From Marinobacter sp. F4218 (GTDB taxonomy: Bacteria > Pseudomonadota > Gammaproteobacteria > Pseudomonadales > Oleiphilaceae), in assembly GCF_019443085.1 (NCBI RefSeq), contig NZ_JAHZIL010000002.1, positions 1 through 64,000 of the forward strand: DNA of 64,000 bases, in the 5' to 3' direction. The translations under genes and the position numbers were made by a program. This document shows positions 1 through 10,093 of this stretch, piece by piece. The notes under the pieces are model-generated. The model was given only the letters and a program-made list of their open reading frames with translations. It was not told where the DNA came from and did no database searches. Each line of letters opens with the position of its first letter. Within the stretch, counting starts at the first letter, position 1.

Positions 1-76
1 CGGCTGTAGCTCAGCTGGATAGAGTACCTGGCTACGAACCAGGCGGTCGGAGGTTCGAATCCTCCCAGCCGCGCCA
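1..76 (+). tRNA. tRNA-Arg (ACG), first copy, 5' base outside the window
   Basis: Identical over its visible 76 bases to the complete gene at 104-180, including the encoded CCA end. The anticodon ACG is at 34-36. By comparison the first G of the acceptor stem lies just left of the window, so only one base is missing. Confidence 0.95.
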
Positions 77-103
77 TTAATTCAACACCTGCACCAGTTT
101 CAA

Positions 104-180
104 GCGGCTGTAGCTCAGCTGGATAGAGTACCTGGCTACGAACCAGGCGGTCGGAGGTTCGAATCCTCCCAGCCGCGCCA
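104..180 (+). tRNA. tRNA-Arg (ACG), second copy
   Basis: Complete 77-nt cloverleaf. The 5' GCGGCTG pairs with 3' CAGCCGC, the D-loop contains AGCTGGAT, the anticodon ACG is at 138-140, the T-loop reads GGTTCGAATCC and the CCA end is encoded. It lies 27 bp behind an identical copy and is followed directly by a terminator, so the two were probably cut from one transcript. ACG (read as ICG) decodes CGU/CGC/CGA arginine codons. Confidence 0.97.
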
Positions 181-187
181 TACGAAA

Positions 188-219
188 TAAAAAACCCCGC
201 CAATGAGCGGGGTTTTTTA
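188..219 (+). terminator. Rho-independent terminator of the tRNA-Arg pair
   Basis: AACCCCGC and GCGGGGTT form a GC-rich stem around a CAATGA loop, preceded by an A-run and followed by six T. The A-run would also let it stop the CHRD gene that converges from the right. Confidence 0.9.
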
Positions 220-236
220 TTGCCTGAAGATCCGGC

Positions 237-743
237 TTACAGCTTCATGCCATGGGGCCCCATCAGTTGGCCACGAAGTGCACCATCCGGGTGCTCGGGG
301 TTATGGATGTTGATGTAGAAATCGGCCGGATTCTCGAGAATCCGCTTCACGATGCCTTGTTCCCCAGTCGGGAATTTGCCTTTCTCGCCTTCGGTAAGGC
401 AGTCCGCGGCATCGCCATCCTCAGGTCCGGCCAGGGCAGCCACGGGGGCGCCATTCATGCCTTTCCCGGCTTCATGGATATGAGCCGCCATGCCTTCTTT
501 CACCGGAACAGTCTGAATGCCTTCAACCTGAATGACGTAACAGAGCGTTGTGGGATCGCCATCTATGCCAAATACATGGGCATGGCCCTTGCCGTTGCTG
601 TCGCCCTTCGTATCAACCAGCGCTTTGGCGCTCAGTTGTGTGCTCAGAACGTGGTTGGTATGTCCTGCATGGGCTGCGGAGGCGAGCCCCAGGGCGGACA
701 CAATGGCGGCGACGAACAATGACGGCTTGATCTTATGGTTCAT
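237..743 (-). CDS. Secreted CHRD domain protein
   Basis: 168 aa. Residues 1-26 form a signal peptide (basic start, hydrophobic core, cleavage after AHA), so the mature protein is periplasmic or extracellular. The rest is one CHRD domain, named after chordin: the HAHVFG and AAHIHE histidine motifs lie in the middle and the closing signature NIHNPEHPDGALRGQL near the C-terminus. Two cysteines in the mature part could form a disulfide. The frame is open upstream, but this ATG starts the signal peptide and has a CGGGGAA-type ribosome site, so it was preferred. CHRD domains in bacteria are sometimes linked to superoxide dismutase-like proteins; no metal-site claim can be made here. It converges on the tRNA terminator. 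Confidence 0.85.
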   Translation of the reverse strand: MNHKIKPSLFVAAIVSALGLASAAHAGHTNHVLSTQLSAKALVDTKGDSNGKGHAHVFGIDGDPTTLCYVIQVEGIQTVPVKEGMAAHIHEAGKGMNGAPVAALAGPEDGDAADCLTEGEKGKFPTGEQGIVKRILENPADFYINIHNPEHPDGALRGQLMGPHGMKL

Positions 744-983
744 GGTATTTCCCCGAGATAGTGTGTGATCACAGATTTTGCGAGTTATTGCCCAGGTAAT
801 TCGTTTCGAGGCGCGAAATAGTTGCACTTGGCTGGAAATAAAGCGGGTGACGGCAGACTTGCGTTCTCCGGATGTCGGGATATTTGTCGCGGATCAAGTA
901 TGGTGTGGTTAAAAATTGAACATATCTGGTGGTGGTGACTATTCTTGATAATGGAGGGTCGTACGTTTAAAGGAGTTGGTCTT

Positions 984-1175
984 ATGAATAAAACGATCAA
1001 TGGAGCTTATGACAATCATGATCAGGCCAAGAACACCTGGGATGATCTGATCGCGTCCGGTATTCCAAGAGACAATATCTTTATTGATGAGGAAGCCGGG
1101 GTGGTAAAAGTGAGTGTTCCTGCGGAAACCGAGAAGGAAATTCTGGAAATTTTTGAGCGCCACAAGCTTCACTGA
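984..1175 (+). CDS. Small soluble protein, general-stress-protein-like
   Basis: 63 aa. The ATG at 984 follows a strong AAAGGAG box at the right spacing; an in-frame ATG further upstream has none. No signal peptide or membrane segment. The pattern (YDNHDQAKNTWDDLIASGIP, then a short beta strand VVKVSVP and a helical end) resembles one half of the YflT/GsiB-type stress domain in which a protein switches between a helix and a short strand. Function is unknown; the resemblance is from memory of the family and weak. Confidence 0.7.
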   Translation: MNKTINGAYDNHDQAKNTWDDLIASGIPRDNIFIDEEAGVVKVSVPAETEKEILEIFERHKLH

Positions 1176-1253
1176 GTGGGCTGTTTGGGGCGTTCTTCAG
1201 TACAGAGTCAGGCGGGGTGGAACAGAGTTCCACCCCGCCTGAGGGATAACTCC

Positions 1254-1790
1254 TCACCACATGAGGTCGTCCGGGATCTCGTAACCGGCGTAAGGATCGT
1301 CTTCGCCAGCATCGTCGGTTTTGCGATCGTGAAGGACCACGACGGCATTCTCATCCCGTTCCATGATCTTCCTGGCAACACCCTCCGCGAGAATCTCATA
1401 GCTGTCATTCACAAACACGATGGCCAGACGGCCCCGGGAAAGCTGATCCACCATGGTGTCGTCGACAAAAATCTTCTTGATCTTCTTGTCATGGACGAAC
1501 TGATAGGAGGTCTCGCCCCGGCTCCGATCCAGCCGGTTGGTTTCGACCAGTTGGCGAATCTGGGCCTGAATCGCTTTTTTCTCGGCTTCTTGCTGACGCT
1601 GGCGATTAAGCTCCCGGTCCCGCTCGGCCTTTTCTTCACGGGCTTGACGCGCACGCACTTCGGCTTCGTTTTCCTGTACGACACCCTTGGGTTGGGATTT
1701 GCGCTTTTTTCGCTTTTCAGTGCGGATGGCCTTGGCTTTTTTCTCGTCAGCCAGACCGGCTTTCAGTAGCTGATCCTGTAGGGACGCCAT
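1254..1790 (-). CDS. DUF2058 family protein (YaiL-like)
   Basis: 178 aa. The N-terminal MASLQDQLLKAGLADEKKAKA followed by a very basic stretch (KRKKRKSQPKG) and a long charged coiled coil to about residue 95 is the hallmark of DUF2058/YaiL. The C-terminal half is a compact domain with FVDDTMVDQLSRG. Members are cytoplasmic and have been described as nucleoprotein or polynucleotide-associated; the true function is not established. It is divergent from dbpA, with 108 bp between start codons. Confidence 0.85.
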   Translation of the reverse strand: MASLQDQLLKAGLADEKKAKAIRTEKRKKRKSQPKGVVQENEAEVRARQAREEKAERDRELNRQRQQEAEKKAIQAQIRQLVETNRLDRSRGETSYQFVHDKKIKKIFVDDTMVDQLSRGRLAIVFVNDSYEILAEGVARKIMERDENAVVVLHDRKTDDAGEDDPYAGYEIPDDLMW

Positions 1791-1898
1791 TAGTAACTCC
1801 GTTAATTGGTGGCAAACTCTGGTATCCTGATGCGCTAGTATACGCCCTCATTATTTTGCCTCCATCACCCGTGTTCGCCGATTTCAGGATTTTCTTGT

Positions 1899-3272
1899 AT
1901 GCCTTCCTTTAAAACGTTTGGTCTTTCCCCTGCCATGACCTCCAACCTTGAGCAGTTGGGGTTTGAGCAACCCACTGAAATTCAGGCGAAAGCCTTGCCC
2001 CATTGTCTGGCGCGCCGGGATGTGATCGCCATGGCGCAGACCGGCAGTGGCAAGACGGCGGCCTTCGGGATTGGGCTGATAGAGCACCTGAACACCCGGC
2101 TGTTTGCGGTTCAGGGACTGGTGCTTTGTCCGACGCGAGAGTTGGCGGATCAGGTGGCCAAGGCGCTTCGGGAGCTGGCCCGAGCCCGGGACAACGTTAA
2201 GATCCTGACCCTTTGCGGCGGGGTGGCAATCGGTCCCCAGATCGGGTCCCTTAGCCATGGTGCCCACATCGTGGTGGGCACGCCGGGCCGGATCCAGGAT
2301 CATCTCAGAAAAGGCACGCTCGATTTGGGTCGGGTGAATACCGTCGTGTTGGACGAGGCAGACCGGATGCTCGATATGGGGTTCGAGGAAGCCGTTGAGG
2401 ATATTCTGGGCCAGACCCCGGAATCAGGTCAGACCCTCATGTTTTCGGCGACCTGGCCCGACGCCATCCGCAAACTCAGCACCCGATACCAGCGTGAGCC
2501 GGAGGATGTCCGGGCCGAGGCCGCTCAGGGCAACCCGGATATCCACGAGCTGTTCTATGAAATTGCGCCGGGCGCCGCCCACGAAGCGGTGATGGCGATG
2601 TTGTCCGAGCGTCAGCCGTCGTCGTGCATCGTATTCTGCACCACCAAGCAACAGTGCGATGAGCTGGCGGACGATCTGCGCCAGAATGGATTTTCCGCCC
2701 TGGCTTTGCACGGCAACCTTGAGCAGCGCGAGCGTGACAGTGTGCTGGTTCGTTTCGGTAACCAGAGTTGCTCGGTACTGGTGGCGACGGATGTGGCCGC
2801 CAGGGGGCTGGACATCAAGGCCCTGCCGCTGGTGATTAATGCTGAGCCCGCGCGAGATCCGGAAGTTCACACCCACCGGGTGGGGCGTACCGGGCGTGCG
2901 GGCGAGCAGGGGCTGGCGGTTACTTTTTGCACGCCGGCAAAGGGGCACAAGATCAGCCGGCTGGAATCGGACCGCGGGCGCACCGTGGATTGGGGCGATA
3001 CCGAGGCTTTGATGGCGGTGCCCAGAAAGCCCCTTGAGCCTGCCATGAAAACCTTATGCATTGCTGGCGGTCGAAAAGAGAAAATCCGTCCGGGGGATGT
3101 GCTGGGGGCGCTTACGGGTGAAGCCGGGATTCCCGGAACAGCGGTCGGAAAAATCGACCTCTTCGATTTTCAGTGTTTCGTGGCAATTGACAAAGGTCAT
3201 GCCGCCAAGGCGCTCAAGCGTCTGGAGTCTGGTCGGATCAAGGGCCGGAAAATTCGCGTCCGGTACGCGTGA
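1899..3272 (+). CDS. dbpA: ATP-dependent RNA helicase DbpA
   Basis: 457 aa DEAD-box helicase. Q-motif FEQPTEIQ near residue 23, Walker A AQTGSGKT at 46-53, DEAD at about 152-155, SAT near 184 and the motif VI HRVGRTGRAG near 326. The C-terminal about 75 residues (from GGRKEKIRPGDVLGAL) are the DbpA RNA-binding RRM that recognises hairpin 92 of 23S rRNA, which separates it from RhlE and SrmB. It remodels RNA in late 50S subunit assembly. Length matches the E. coli enzyme (457 aa). It stands alone, divergent from the DUF2058 gene. Confidence 0.95.
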   Translation: MPSFKTFGLSPAMTSNLEQLGFEQPTEIQAKALPHCLARRDVIAMAQTGSGKTAAFGIGLIEHLNTRLFAVQGLVLCPTRELADQVAKALRELARARDNVKILTLCGGVAIGPQIGSLSHGAHIVVGTPGRIQDHLRKGTLDLGRVNTVVLDEADRMLDMGFEEAVEDILGQTPESGQTLMFSATWPDAIRKLSTRYQREPEDVRAEAAQGNPDIHELFYEIAPGAAHEAVMAMLSERQPSSCIVFCTTKQQCDELADDLRQNGFSALALHGNLEQRERDSVLVRFGNQSCSVLVATDVAARGLDIKALPLVINAEPARDPEVHTHRVGRTGRAGEQGLAVTFCTPAKGHKISRLESDRGRTVDWGDTEALMAVPRKPLEPAMKTLCIAGGRKEKIRPGDVLGALTGEAGIPGTAVGKIDLFDFQCFVAIDKGHAAKALKRLESGRIKGRKIRVRYA

Positions 3273-3498
3273 CATGGGGTTTCGGAGCTTTTGCACCGGT
3301 TTTGTCAAAGTGGGCCGTGCAGCTCGGAAACTCCGTATAGCAATTCGCATTTAGGTTGCTCACGGAAGGCTAAAACGGTAAATTACGCAGGATTTTGCCT
3401 CCCGAATTGCTTGAGCGGGACCTTAGACTTTAGTCAAAGTGGTCCGGCCAGGCAAATCGGGGAAATCAACAAACCAATAAAGCAGGTAGCTATTCGAT

Positions 3499-3750
3499 AT
3501 GAATAACCTGATGTCACAAGCCGTAGATCTGATGATCGCGGGCATGGGGTTTGTGTTCGTGTTCCTGATTATTCTGGTAGTCGCGACACTGCTCATGTCC
3601 AAACTCATAGGACGGTTTGCGCCGCCAGAGCCGGCAACCCCGGCCAAAACGCCACGTGCCAAGCCTAAGGCGCCTGCATCGGTTGACCCCGACACCGCCG
3701 AGGCCATCAAGAAGGCGATTGCTAAATTCCGGTCACGCCACAAGAAGTGA
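3499..3750 (+). CDS. oadG: Oxaloacetate decarboxylase gamma subunit
   Basis: 83 aa. One transmembrane helix (about residues 12-36) followed by a Pro/Ala-rich linker and a basic tail, the usual OadG layout. It anchors and assembles the alpha and beta subunits of the Na+-translocating oxaloacetate decarboxylase at the inner membrane. First gene of oadG-oadA-oadB, 39 bp ahead of oadA. The end of the tail is KFRSRHKK rather than the His-rich Zn-binding end of the Klebsiella protein. Confidence 0.88.
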   Translation: MNNLMSQAVDLMIAGMGFVFVFLIILVVATLLMSKLIGRFAPPEPATPAKTPRAKPKAPASVDPDTAEAIKKAIAKFRSRHKK

Positions 3751-3789
3751 CCCGGTAGAGATAGAACCTTTAAATAGAAGGCTGACACG

Positions 3790-5586
3790 ATGACTGACAC
3801 AAAGAAACCGCTGGGGATTACGGACGTTATCCTGCGTGACGCCCACCAGTCCCTGCTTGCCACCCGTATGCGGCTTGATGACATGCTGCCTATTGCCGAG
3901 AAACTCGACAAGGTCGGTTTCTGGTCTCTGGAATCCTGGGGTGGAGCCACCTTCGACTCCTGCATCCGTTACCTGGGCGAAGACCCCTGGGAGCGCATCC
4001 GCGAACTGAAAAAAGCCATGCCCAACACTCAGCAACAGATGCTTCTGCGTGGCCAGAATCTGTTGGGTTACCGTCATTATGCGGATGATGTGGTGGACCG
4101 TTTCTGTGAGCGTGCCGCCGAGAATGGCGTGGATGTATTCCGTATTTTCGATGCGATGAACGATCCTCGTAACCTGGACCGCGCCATCAAGGCCGTTCGT
4201 AAGACCGGCAAGCATGCCCAGGGCACAATCGCCTACACCACCAGCCCGGTTCATACCATTGATATGTGGGTAGAACTGGCGAAGGAAGTTGCCGACATGG
4301 GCGCGGACTCCATCGCGATCAAGGACATGGCGGGTATCCTGAAGCCATATGTGGCCTTTGATCTGGTCAGCCGCCTGAAGAAAGAGCTGGATATCCCCAT
4401 CCACATGCAGTGCCACGCCACTACCGGGATGTCTACCGCCACCGCCATCAAAGCCGCGGAAGCCGGTATCGATAACGTGGATACCGCCATCTCTTCAATG
4501 AGTATGACCTATGGTCACTCGCCCACCGAGGCGGTGGTTGCCATCCTCGAAGGCACAGACCGTGACACCGGCCTGGACCTGAACCTGCTTGAAGAGATTG
4601 CAAGCTACTTCCGCCAGGTACGTAAGAAGTACGCGAAGTTTGAGGGCAGCCTGCGTGGCACCGATTCCCGCATCCTGATTGCTCAGGTTCCGGGCGGCAT
4701 GCTGACCAACATGGAAAACCAGCTGCGTGAGCAGAATGCAAGCGACAAGTTTGACGAGGTTCTGGACGAAATTCCCAAGGTCCGCGAAGACCTGGGCTTC
4801 ATCCCGCTGGTAACTCCGACCTCCCAGATCGTGGGTACCCAGGCGGTACTGAACGTTCTGACCGGCGAGCGCTACAAGTCCATCTCTAAAGAAACCTCTG
4901 CAATCCTTAAAGGCGAGTACGGTGCTGCACCGGCGCCGATGAACAAGGAATTGCAGGAGCGTGTCCTGGATGGCAAGGAAGTGATGACCTGTCGTCCAGC
5001 GGATGTGCTTGAACCAGAAATGGACAAGCTGACCGACGAGCTGAAGCAACTGGCGGACGAGAAGGGCATCAAGCTGGCGGAAAACACCGTAGATGATGTT
5101 CTTACCTATGCGCTGTTCCCGCAGATTGGCCTGAAGTTCCTGGAAAACCGTGGCAACCCGGACGCGTTCGAGCCGGTGCCGACCGCAGACGACGCGGCGC
5201 CCGCCAAGAAAGCCGATGGCCCCGAAACGTACACCGTTGAAGTTAACGGCAAGAAATTTGTTGTGGCGGTGTCCGAGGGCGGTGAGATCACCCAGGTTCA
5301 GGGTGAGGGTGGCGCCGCTTCCGCACCGGCCGCGTCTGCAGCTGGGTCTGCACCCGCGCCAGCTGCCGGTGAGGGTGAGCCCGTGGTAGCACCTCTGGGC
5401 GGCAACATCTTCAAGGTTCTGGTCTCTGCGGGCGACGCCGTGGAAGAAGGCGACGTGCTGATCATCCTGGAAGCCATGAAGATGGAAACCGAAATTCGCG
5501 CACCGAAGGCCGGTACCATCGGTGAAGTCTTCATCAAGGTCGGTGATGCCGTCTCCCCTGATGATGAAATGCTGACAATCGCATAA
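3790..5586 (+). CDS. oadA: Oxaloacetate decarboxylase alpha subunit
   Basis: 598 aa. The N-terminal carboxyltransferase TIM barrel carries [14 protein letters not shown] near residue 15 and the metal-site motif MQCHATTG near 205. A PYC_OADA domain follows, then an Ala/Pro-rich swinging linker (about 495-525) and a biotinyl domain ending the protein. The biotin lysine is K564 in EAMKMET, 34 residues from the C-terminus as is typical. It moves CO2 from oxaloacetate to biotin, giving pyruvate; OadB then decarboxylates the biotin and pumps Na+. Good AGAAGG site 5 bp ahead of the ATG. Confidence 0.95.
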   Translation: MTDTKKPLGITDVILRDAHQSLLATRMRLDDMLPIAEKLDKVGFWSLESWGGATFDSCIRYLGEDPWERIRELKKAMPNTQQQMLLRGQNLLGYRHYADDVVDRFCERAAENGVDVFRIFDAMNDPRNLDRAIKAVRKTGKHAQGTIAYTTSPVHTIDMWVELAKEVADMGADSIAIKDMAGILKPYVAFDLVSRLKKELDIPIHMQCHATTGMSTATAIKAAEAGIDNVDTAISSMSMTYGHSPTEAVVAILEGTDRDTGLDLNLLEEIASYFRQVRKKYAKFEGSLRGTDSRILIAQVPGGMLTNMENQLREQNASDKFDEVLDEIPKVREDLGFIPLVTPTSQIVGTQAVLNVLTGERYKSISKETSAILKGEYGAAPAPMNKELQERVLDGKEVMTCRPADVLEPEMDKLTDELKQLADEKGIKLAENTVDDVLTYALFPQIGLKFLENRGNPDAFEPVPTADDAAPAKKADGPETYTVEVNGKKFVVAVSEGGEITQVQGEGGAASAPAASAAGSAPAPAAGEGEPVVAPLGGNIFKVLVSAGDAVEEGDVLIILEAMKMETEIRAPKAGTIGEVFIKVGDAVSPDDEMLTIA

Positions 5587-5599
5587 GGGCCAGCATTCC

Positions 5600-6922
5600 A
5601 TGGAAAAATTACTGACGCTCTGGACAGGCAGTGGCCTGTTCAATATGACACCGGGCCAGGCGGTTATGATCGTCGTCGGCCTGCTGCTTCTGTACCTTGC
5701 GATTCGCAAGGGTTTCGAGCCGCTGCTGCTGGTACCGATTGGTTTCGGTGGCATTCTGGCGAATATTCCGGAGGCGGGCCTTGCCCTGACTGCGGCGGAA
5801 AACGCAATCCACTACGGCAAGCCGGAAGTGCTGGCGGCGCTGGCCAGCGCGCTGGATGTGTCCTACCAGGCCGGCCAGGCGGTAACGCCGGAAATCATGG
5901 ATGCGTTCAAGCATGCCTATAAGGAAGCGACCTCTGCGCAGGTGGCCATGGCCAACGGCCTGGCTCAGGACTTCGGCTATGGTAACGGCATGCTGTACAA
6001 CTTCTACCTGGTGGTGATCGGCAGTACCGTGGGCCCGCTGATCATCTTCATGGGTGTGGGCGCGATGACGGACTTTGGTCCGTTGCTGGCCAACCCGAAG
6101 ACCATGCTGCTGGGCGCGGCCGCTCAGTTCGGCATCTTTGGTACGGTTCTGGGTGCGGCGCTGCTGGATTGGGCCGGCATCCTGGACTTCACCATTCTGG
6201 AAGCCGCTGCGGTGGGCATCATCGGTGGCGCGGACGGCCCGACCTCGATCTACGTATCGAGTGTTCTGGCACCGCACCTGCTGGGCGCGATTGCGGTCTC
6301 GGCTTACGCCTACATGGCGATGGTGCCGATGATTCAGCCGCCCATCATGAAGGCGCTGACTTCGCCGGAAGAGCGCAAGATCAAGATGTCCCAGCTGCGT
6401 CCGGTCAGCAAGAAAGAGAAGATCATCTTCCCGCTGGTGGTGCTGATCGCGGTGGTACTGTTCCTGCCCGACGCGGCGCCGCTGCTGGGTATGTTCTGCT
6501 TCGGTAACCTGATGCGTGAGTGTGGTGTGGTCGAGCGCCTCAACGACACTGCACAGAACGCACTTATCAACATCATGACCATTTTCCTGGGGCTGTCCGT
6601 TGGCTCCAAGCTGATGGCGGACAAGTTCCTGGACACCCAGACCCTGGGTATCCTGGCACTGGGTATCGGCGCCTTCGGCGTGGGTACTGCGTGTGGTGTT
6701 CTGATGGCGAAGCTGATGAACAAGGTCAGCAAGGAACAGATCAACCCGCTGATTGGTTCAGCCGGTGTCTCCGCGGTGCCAATGGCGGCGCGGGTCTCCA
6801 ACAAGGTTGGTCTGGAGGCTAACCCGCAGAACTTCCTGCTGATGCACGCCATGGGTCCGAACGTGGCTGGTGTTATCGGCTCTGCGGTTGCAGCCGGTGT
6901 GATGATTAAGCTTCTGACCTGA
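5600..6922 (+). CDS. oadB: Oxaloacetate decarboxylase beta subunit (Na+ pump)
   Basis: 440 aa, about ten hydrophobic segments. The signature [12 protein letters not shown] carries the conserved aspartate D212, the equivalent of the Na+-binding Asp203 of the Klebsiella enzyme, and [14 protein letters not shown] is the second conserved re-entrant region. It decarboxylates carboxybiotin on OadA and couples this to Na+ export, which fits a marine host. It starts 13 bp after oadA and ends the operon at a clear terminator. Confidence 0.95.
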   Translation: MEKLLTLWTGSGLFNMTPGQAVMIVVGLLLLYLAIRKGFEPLLLVPIGFGGILANIPEAGLALTAAENAIHYGKPEVLAALASALDVSYQAGQAVTPEIMDAFKHAYKEATSAQVAMANGLAQDFGYGNGMLYNFYLVVIGSTVGPLIIFMGVGAMTDFGPLLANPKTMLLGAAAQFGIFGTVLGAALLDWAGILDFTILEAAAVGIIGGADGPTSIYVSSVLAPHLLGAIAVSAYAYMAMVPMIQPPIMKALTSPEERKIKMSQLRPVSKKEKIIFPLVVLIAVVLFLPDAAPLLGMFCFGNLMRECGVVERLNDTAQNALINIMTIFLGLSVGSKLMADKFLDTQTLGILALGIGAFGVGTACGVLMAKLMNKVSKEQINPLIGSAGVSAVPMAARVSNKVGLEANPQNFLLMHAMGPNVAGVIGSAVAAGVMIKLLT

Positions 6923-6941
6923 TCGTTGCCACTGACAAAAG

Positions 6942-6975
6942 ACCCCGTCCGGCTTGAGCCTGGCGGGGTTTTTTT
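6942..6975 (+). terminator. Terminator of oadGAB
   Basis: ACCCCG pairs with CGGGGT across a GC-rich inner part, followed by seven T. It overlaps the end of dnaE2, which converges from the right, so it lies at the border between the two operons. Confidence 0.85.
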
Positions 6976-9900
6976 AATGAAAGTTTCGCGAGCTCACCGG
7001 CAGACTCTTGATCAGGTGACTGAGATCGGACAGCTTGCCGGCCATCACGTGCACAATCTCACCCTCCCGCTCCAATACCCCTTTCACGAGCAAAAGCCTG
7101 GCCGTCAGCAGCGGCTTGCGCTGTCGACGGGCGGTTTCCAGCCAGACCACGACGTTCACATTGCCGGTTTCGTCCTCGAGGGTCACGAAGGTAACGCCGG
7201 AGGCGGAGCCGGGGCGTTGGCGACCGGTGACGAGGCCGGCGACCTGAACGGGGATGCCGGCTTTGGTAGTTTTCAGCTGTTCGGCGCTCAGGCAGAACCG
7301 GAGATGGCCCTGTTCCCGGAGCAGGGCCAGTGGGTGACGCTGGAGGCTCAGGCCCTGGCTGGCGTAGTCGGCGAGAACGTTCTGGCCCTCGCTGGGCTCC
7401 GGCAGCTGTTCGCAATGATCGGGCTGGTAGCTGGCCGGAGCTTCTTCGGCGAACAGTTCGGTAGGCTGTTCGTGGCCCAGCAGCTGCCAGTAGGCTTGAT
7501 GGCGGTTGGCGGTAAACGCGGGCATGGCGTTGGCGCCGGCGAGCAGTTCCATGTCCCGTTGCTGGAGGCCGGCGAGACTGCGCAGTTCGATGGCGGAGCG
7601 ATAACCCTGCTCCGGCCGCTGCTGGCATAGCCGTTCCGCGCCAGCGGATGACAGGCCCTGAATGAGCCGGAGGCCTAGGCGGAGGTGCTGGTCCGGGCCT
7701 TCAAGGGTGTGATCCCACTGGCTGTAATTTACGTCTACCGGCAATACACTAACCCCGTGGCGCCGGGCATCCTGGACCAGCTGTGACGGCGAGTAGAAGC
7801 CCATGGGCTGGCTGTTGAGCAGGGCGCAGTAGAAGGCAGCCGGATGGTGGCACTTGATCCAGGCGGAGACGTACACCAGCAGCGCAAAACTGGCGGCGTG
7901 GGATTCGGGGAAGCCGTAACCGCCAAACCCGCAGATCTGCTGGTACAGCCGTTCGGCAAAGTCGGCGTCGTGGCCCCGCTCCAGCATGCCGGTGACCAGT
8001 TTGTCCCGGAACGGGGTCAGGTCGCCGTGGGACTTCCAGGCGGCCATCGCACGACGTAGCTGGTCCGCCTCACCAGCGGAAAAGCCTGCCGCCACCATGG
8101 CGAGTTTGATCACCTGTTCCTGAAAAATCGGCACCCCCAGGGTGCGCTCGAGTACCTTGCGGATGGCGTCGTTGGGGTAGTCCACGGGTTCCAGGCCGTG
8201 CTTGCGTCGCAGGTACGGGTGCACCATGTCGCCCTGGATGGGGCCGGGGCGGACAATCGCCACCTCGATCACCAGGTCGTAATAGGTCTCCGGCTTGAGC
8301 CGGGGCAGCATATTGATCTGGGCACGGGATTCCACCTGGAACACACCGATACTGTCGCCTTTCTGCAGCATGGCGTAAGTGGCCCGGTCTTCCGGAGGAA
8401 TGTCCTGCATCCGGAATGGCTGGCCCTTCTGTTCACTGATCAGTTCCAGTGCCCGGCGAATGGCCGAGAGCATGCCCAAGGCCAGCACGTCCACTTTCAT
8501 CAGGCCCAGGCTTTCCAGATCGTCCTTGTCCCACTGGATCACGGTGCGGTCGGCCATGGCGGCGTTTTCCACGGGCACCAGTTCGGCCAGTGGCCCGGAA
8601 CTGATGACAAAACCGCCCACATGCTGGGACAGATGCCTCGGGAAACCCAGCAGGGTGTTGACCAGGGTAAAGAACTGGTCCGCCACTTTCGGGTTTCGGG
8701 TCAGGCGCTTGTCGAGTATCTGCTGGCGCCAGCCGGTAGCCTTGTCGCGCCAGTCGATGCCTTCCAGCAATTGCTCCACCTGCGCCGGGTCAAAACCCAG
8801 GGCCTTGCCCACGTCGCGGATGGCACTGCGGGGGCGGTAGCGGATCACGGTGGCCGCCAGTGCCGCCCGCTCCCGGCTGTAACGCTGATAAATGTACTGG
8901 ATGACCTCTTCCCGCCGCTGGTGTTCAAAATCCACATCGATGTCCGGGGGCTCATTGCGGTCTTTGGAGATGAAGCGTTCAAACAGCAACTCCACCCGGG
9001 CCGGGTTCACCTCGGTGATGCCCAGGCAGTAACAGACCGCCGAATTGGCGGCCGAGCCCCGGCCCTGGCAGAGAATGCCGCGGCTTCGGGCGAAGGCGAC
9101 GATGTCGTGAATGGTGAGGAAATAGTGCTCGTATTTCATCTCCGAGATCAGCGCCAGCTCCTTGCGGATGAGGGACTGAACGGTCAGGGGTGTGCCGTCC
9201 GGGTAGCGGCGGCGTTCACCTTCGCGGGTCAGCCGTTTCAGGTAGGTCGCTGGCGTTTCTGCCTCCGGTACCAGGTCTGGCGGGTATTCGTAACGCAGGC
9301 TGCCGGGCTCGAAGATGCATTGACCGGCAATCCGGAGGGTTTCCCGGAGCCAGTTTTCCGGAAACAGGCGCTGCAGGACCGGCACCGGGCGTAGGTAGCG
9401 TTCGCCGTTCTGGAACAGACAGTGGCCGGCCTGTTCCAGGCTGGTGTGGTTGCGCAGGGCCGTGAGTACGTCCTGCAATGGCTGGCGTTCCCGGCTGTGC
9501 ATGTGCACCTCGCCGGTGGCAGTGATTGGGCAGCGCAATTGGTCGGACAGCCAGCGGGCCCGGGCCAGTTGCTGTTCCTCGCTGGATTCCAGGGTGCGGG
9601 CAGCGGCAATCCAGAAGCGTGGCTCGAACAGCCGTTGCAGCCATTCACCGCCGGCCAGGGCCTGATCGGCGTCGGCTTCCGCCAGTGAAGGGGGGAGCCA
9701 CAGGCACAGGCAGTCATCCAGCGGGTGGGTTTCCAGATCCCGGAATAGCAACTGGTACTGGCCTTTTTCGGCCCGGCGCCGGCCGGTGGTGATCAACTGG
9801 CACAGCTGGCCATAGCCCTTGCGGGTTCGGGCCAGGAGGATGAATCGGGGGGTGCTGGCCCCGGGGGGAGCATCGTCAAGTTCAAACCAGCTGCCGGTGA

Positions 9901-10093
9901 TCAGTTTCACCGGGCTATCCTTCAGGGCCGCCCAGGCGCGGGGAATGCCGGCCACCGAGCAGGCGTCGGTGATGGCGATGGCGGTATAGCCCAGCTCGGC
10001 GGCCCGTTCGGCCAGTTCGTGGGGGTGGGAGGCGCCGGTCAGAAAGGTAAAGTTGCTGAAGCAGAACAGCTCGGCGTAGGACTGCTCGCACAT
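6974..10093 (-). CDS. dnaE2: Error-prone DNA polymerase DnaE2 (ImuC)
   Basis: 1039 aa, the usual length for DnaE2. It opens with a PHP domain (FTFLTGASHPHELAERAAEL) and carries the polymerase active-site motif PDIDVDF at about 383-389, preceded by QGRGSAANSAVCY. An OB-fold region near the C-terminus follows (GNVNVVVWLE). It is the translesion polymerase of the SOS mutasome, acting with ImuA and ImuB. The frame is open upstream, but the ATG at 10093 overlaps the imuB stop (TGATG), showing translational coupling. Last gene of imuA-imuB-dnaE2 under the LexA box at 12225-12244. Confidence 0.95.
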   Translation of the reverse strand: MCEQSYAELFCFSNFTFLTGASHPHELAERAAELGYTAIAITDACSVAGIPRAWAALKDSPVKLITGSWFELDDAPPGASTPRFILLARTRKGYGQLCQLITTGRRRAEKGQYQLLFRDLETHPLDDCLCLWLPPSLAEADADQALAGGEWLQRLFEPRFWIAAARTLESSEEQQLARARWLSDQLRCPITATGEVHMHSRERQPLQDVLTALRNHTSLEQAGHCLFQNGERYLRPVPVLQRLFPENWLRETLRIAGQCIFEPGSLRYEYPPDLVPEAETPATYLKRLTREGERRRYPDGTPLTVQSLIRKELALISEMKYEHYFLTIHDIVAFARSRGILCQGRGSAANSAVCYCLGITEVNPARVELLFERFISKDRNEPPDIDVDFEHQRREEVIQYIYQRYSRERAALAATVIRYRPRSAIRDVGKALGFDPAQVEQLLEGIDWRDKATGWRQQILDKRLTRNPKVADQFFTLVNTLLGFPRHLSQHVGGFVISSGPLAELVPVENAAMADRTVIQWDKDDLESLGLMKVDVLALGMLSAIRRALELISEQKGQPFRMQDIPPEDRATYAMLQKGDSIGVFQVESRAQINMLPRLKPETYYDLVIEVAIVRPGPIQGDMVHPYLRRKHGLEPVDYPNDAIRKVLERTLGVPIFQEQVIKLAMVAAGFSAGEADQLRRAMAAWKSHGDLTPFRDKLVTGMLERGHDADFAERLYQQICGFGGYGFPESHAASFALLVYVSAWIKCHHPAAFYCALLNSQPMGFYSPSQLVQDARRHGVSVLPVDVNYSQWDHTLEGPDQHLRLGLRLIQGLSSAGAERLCQQRPEQGYRSAIELRSLAGLQQRDMELLAGANAMPAFTANRHQAYWQLLGHEQPTELFAEEAPASYQPDHCEQLPEPSEGQNVLADYASQGLSLQRHPLALLREQGHLRFCLSAEQLKTTKAGIPVQVAGLVTGRQRPGSASGVTFVTLEDETGNVNVVVWLETARRQRKPLLTARLLLVKGVLEREGEIVHVMAGKLSDLSHLIKSLPVSSRNFH

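Noticed and set aside
1176..1769. Plus-strand open frame opposite the DUF2058 gene
   Set aside because: Antisense to a recognisable DUF2058 protein and starts directly after another gene without a ribosome site.
4495..5754. 419-codon minus-strand frame opposite oadA
   Set aside because: Shadow frame; oadA has unbroken family similarity including the biotin lysine.
8198..9394. 398-codon plus-strand open frame inside dnaE2
   Set aside because: Antisense shadow of a GC-rich gene. dnaE2 carries PHP and PDIDVDF motifs in the other direction.
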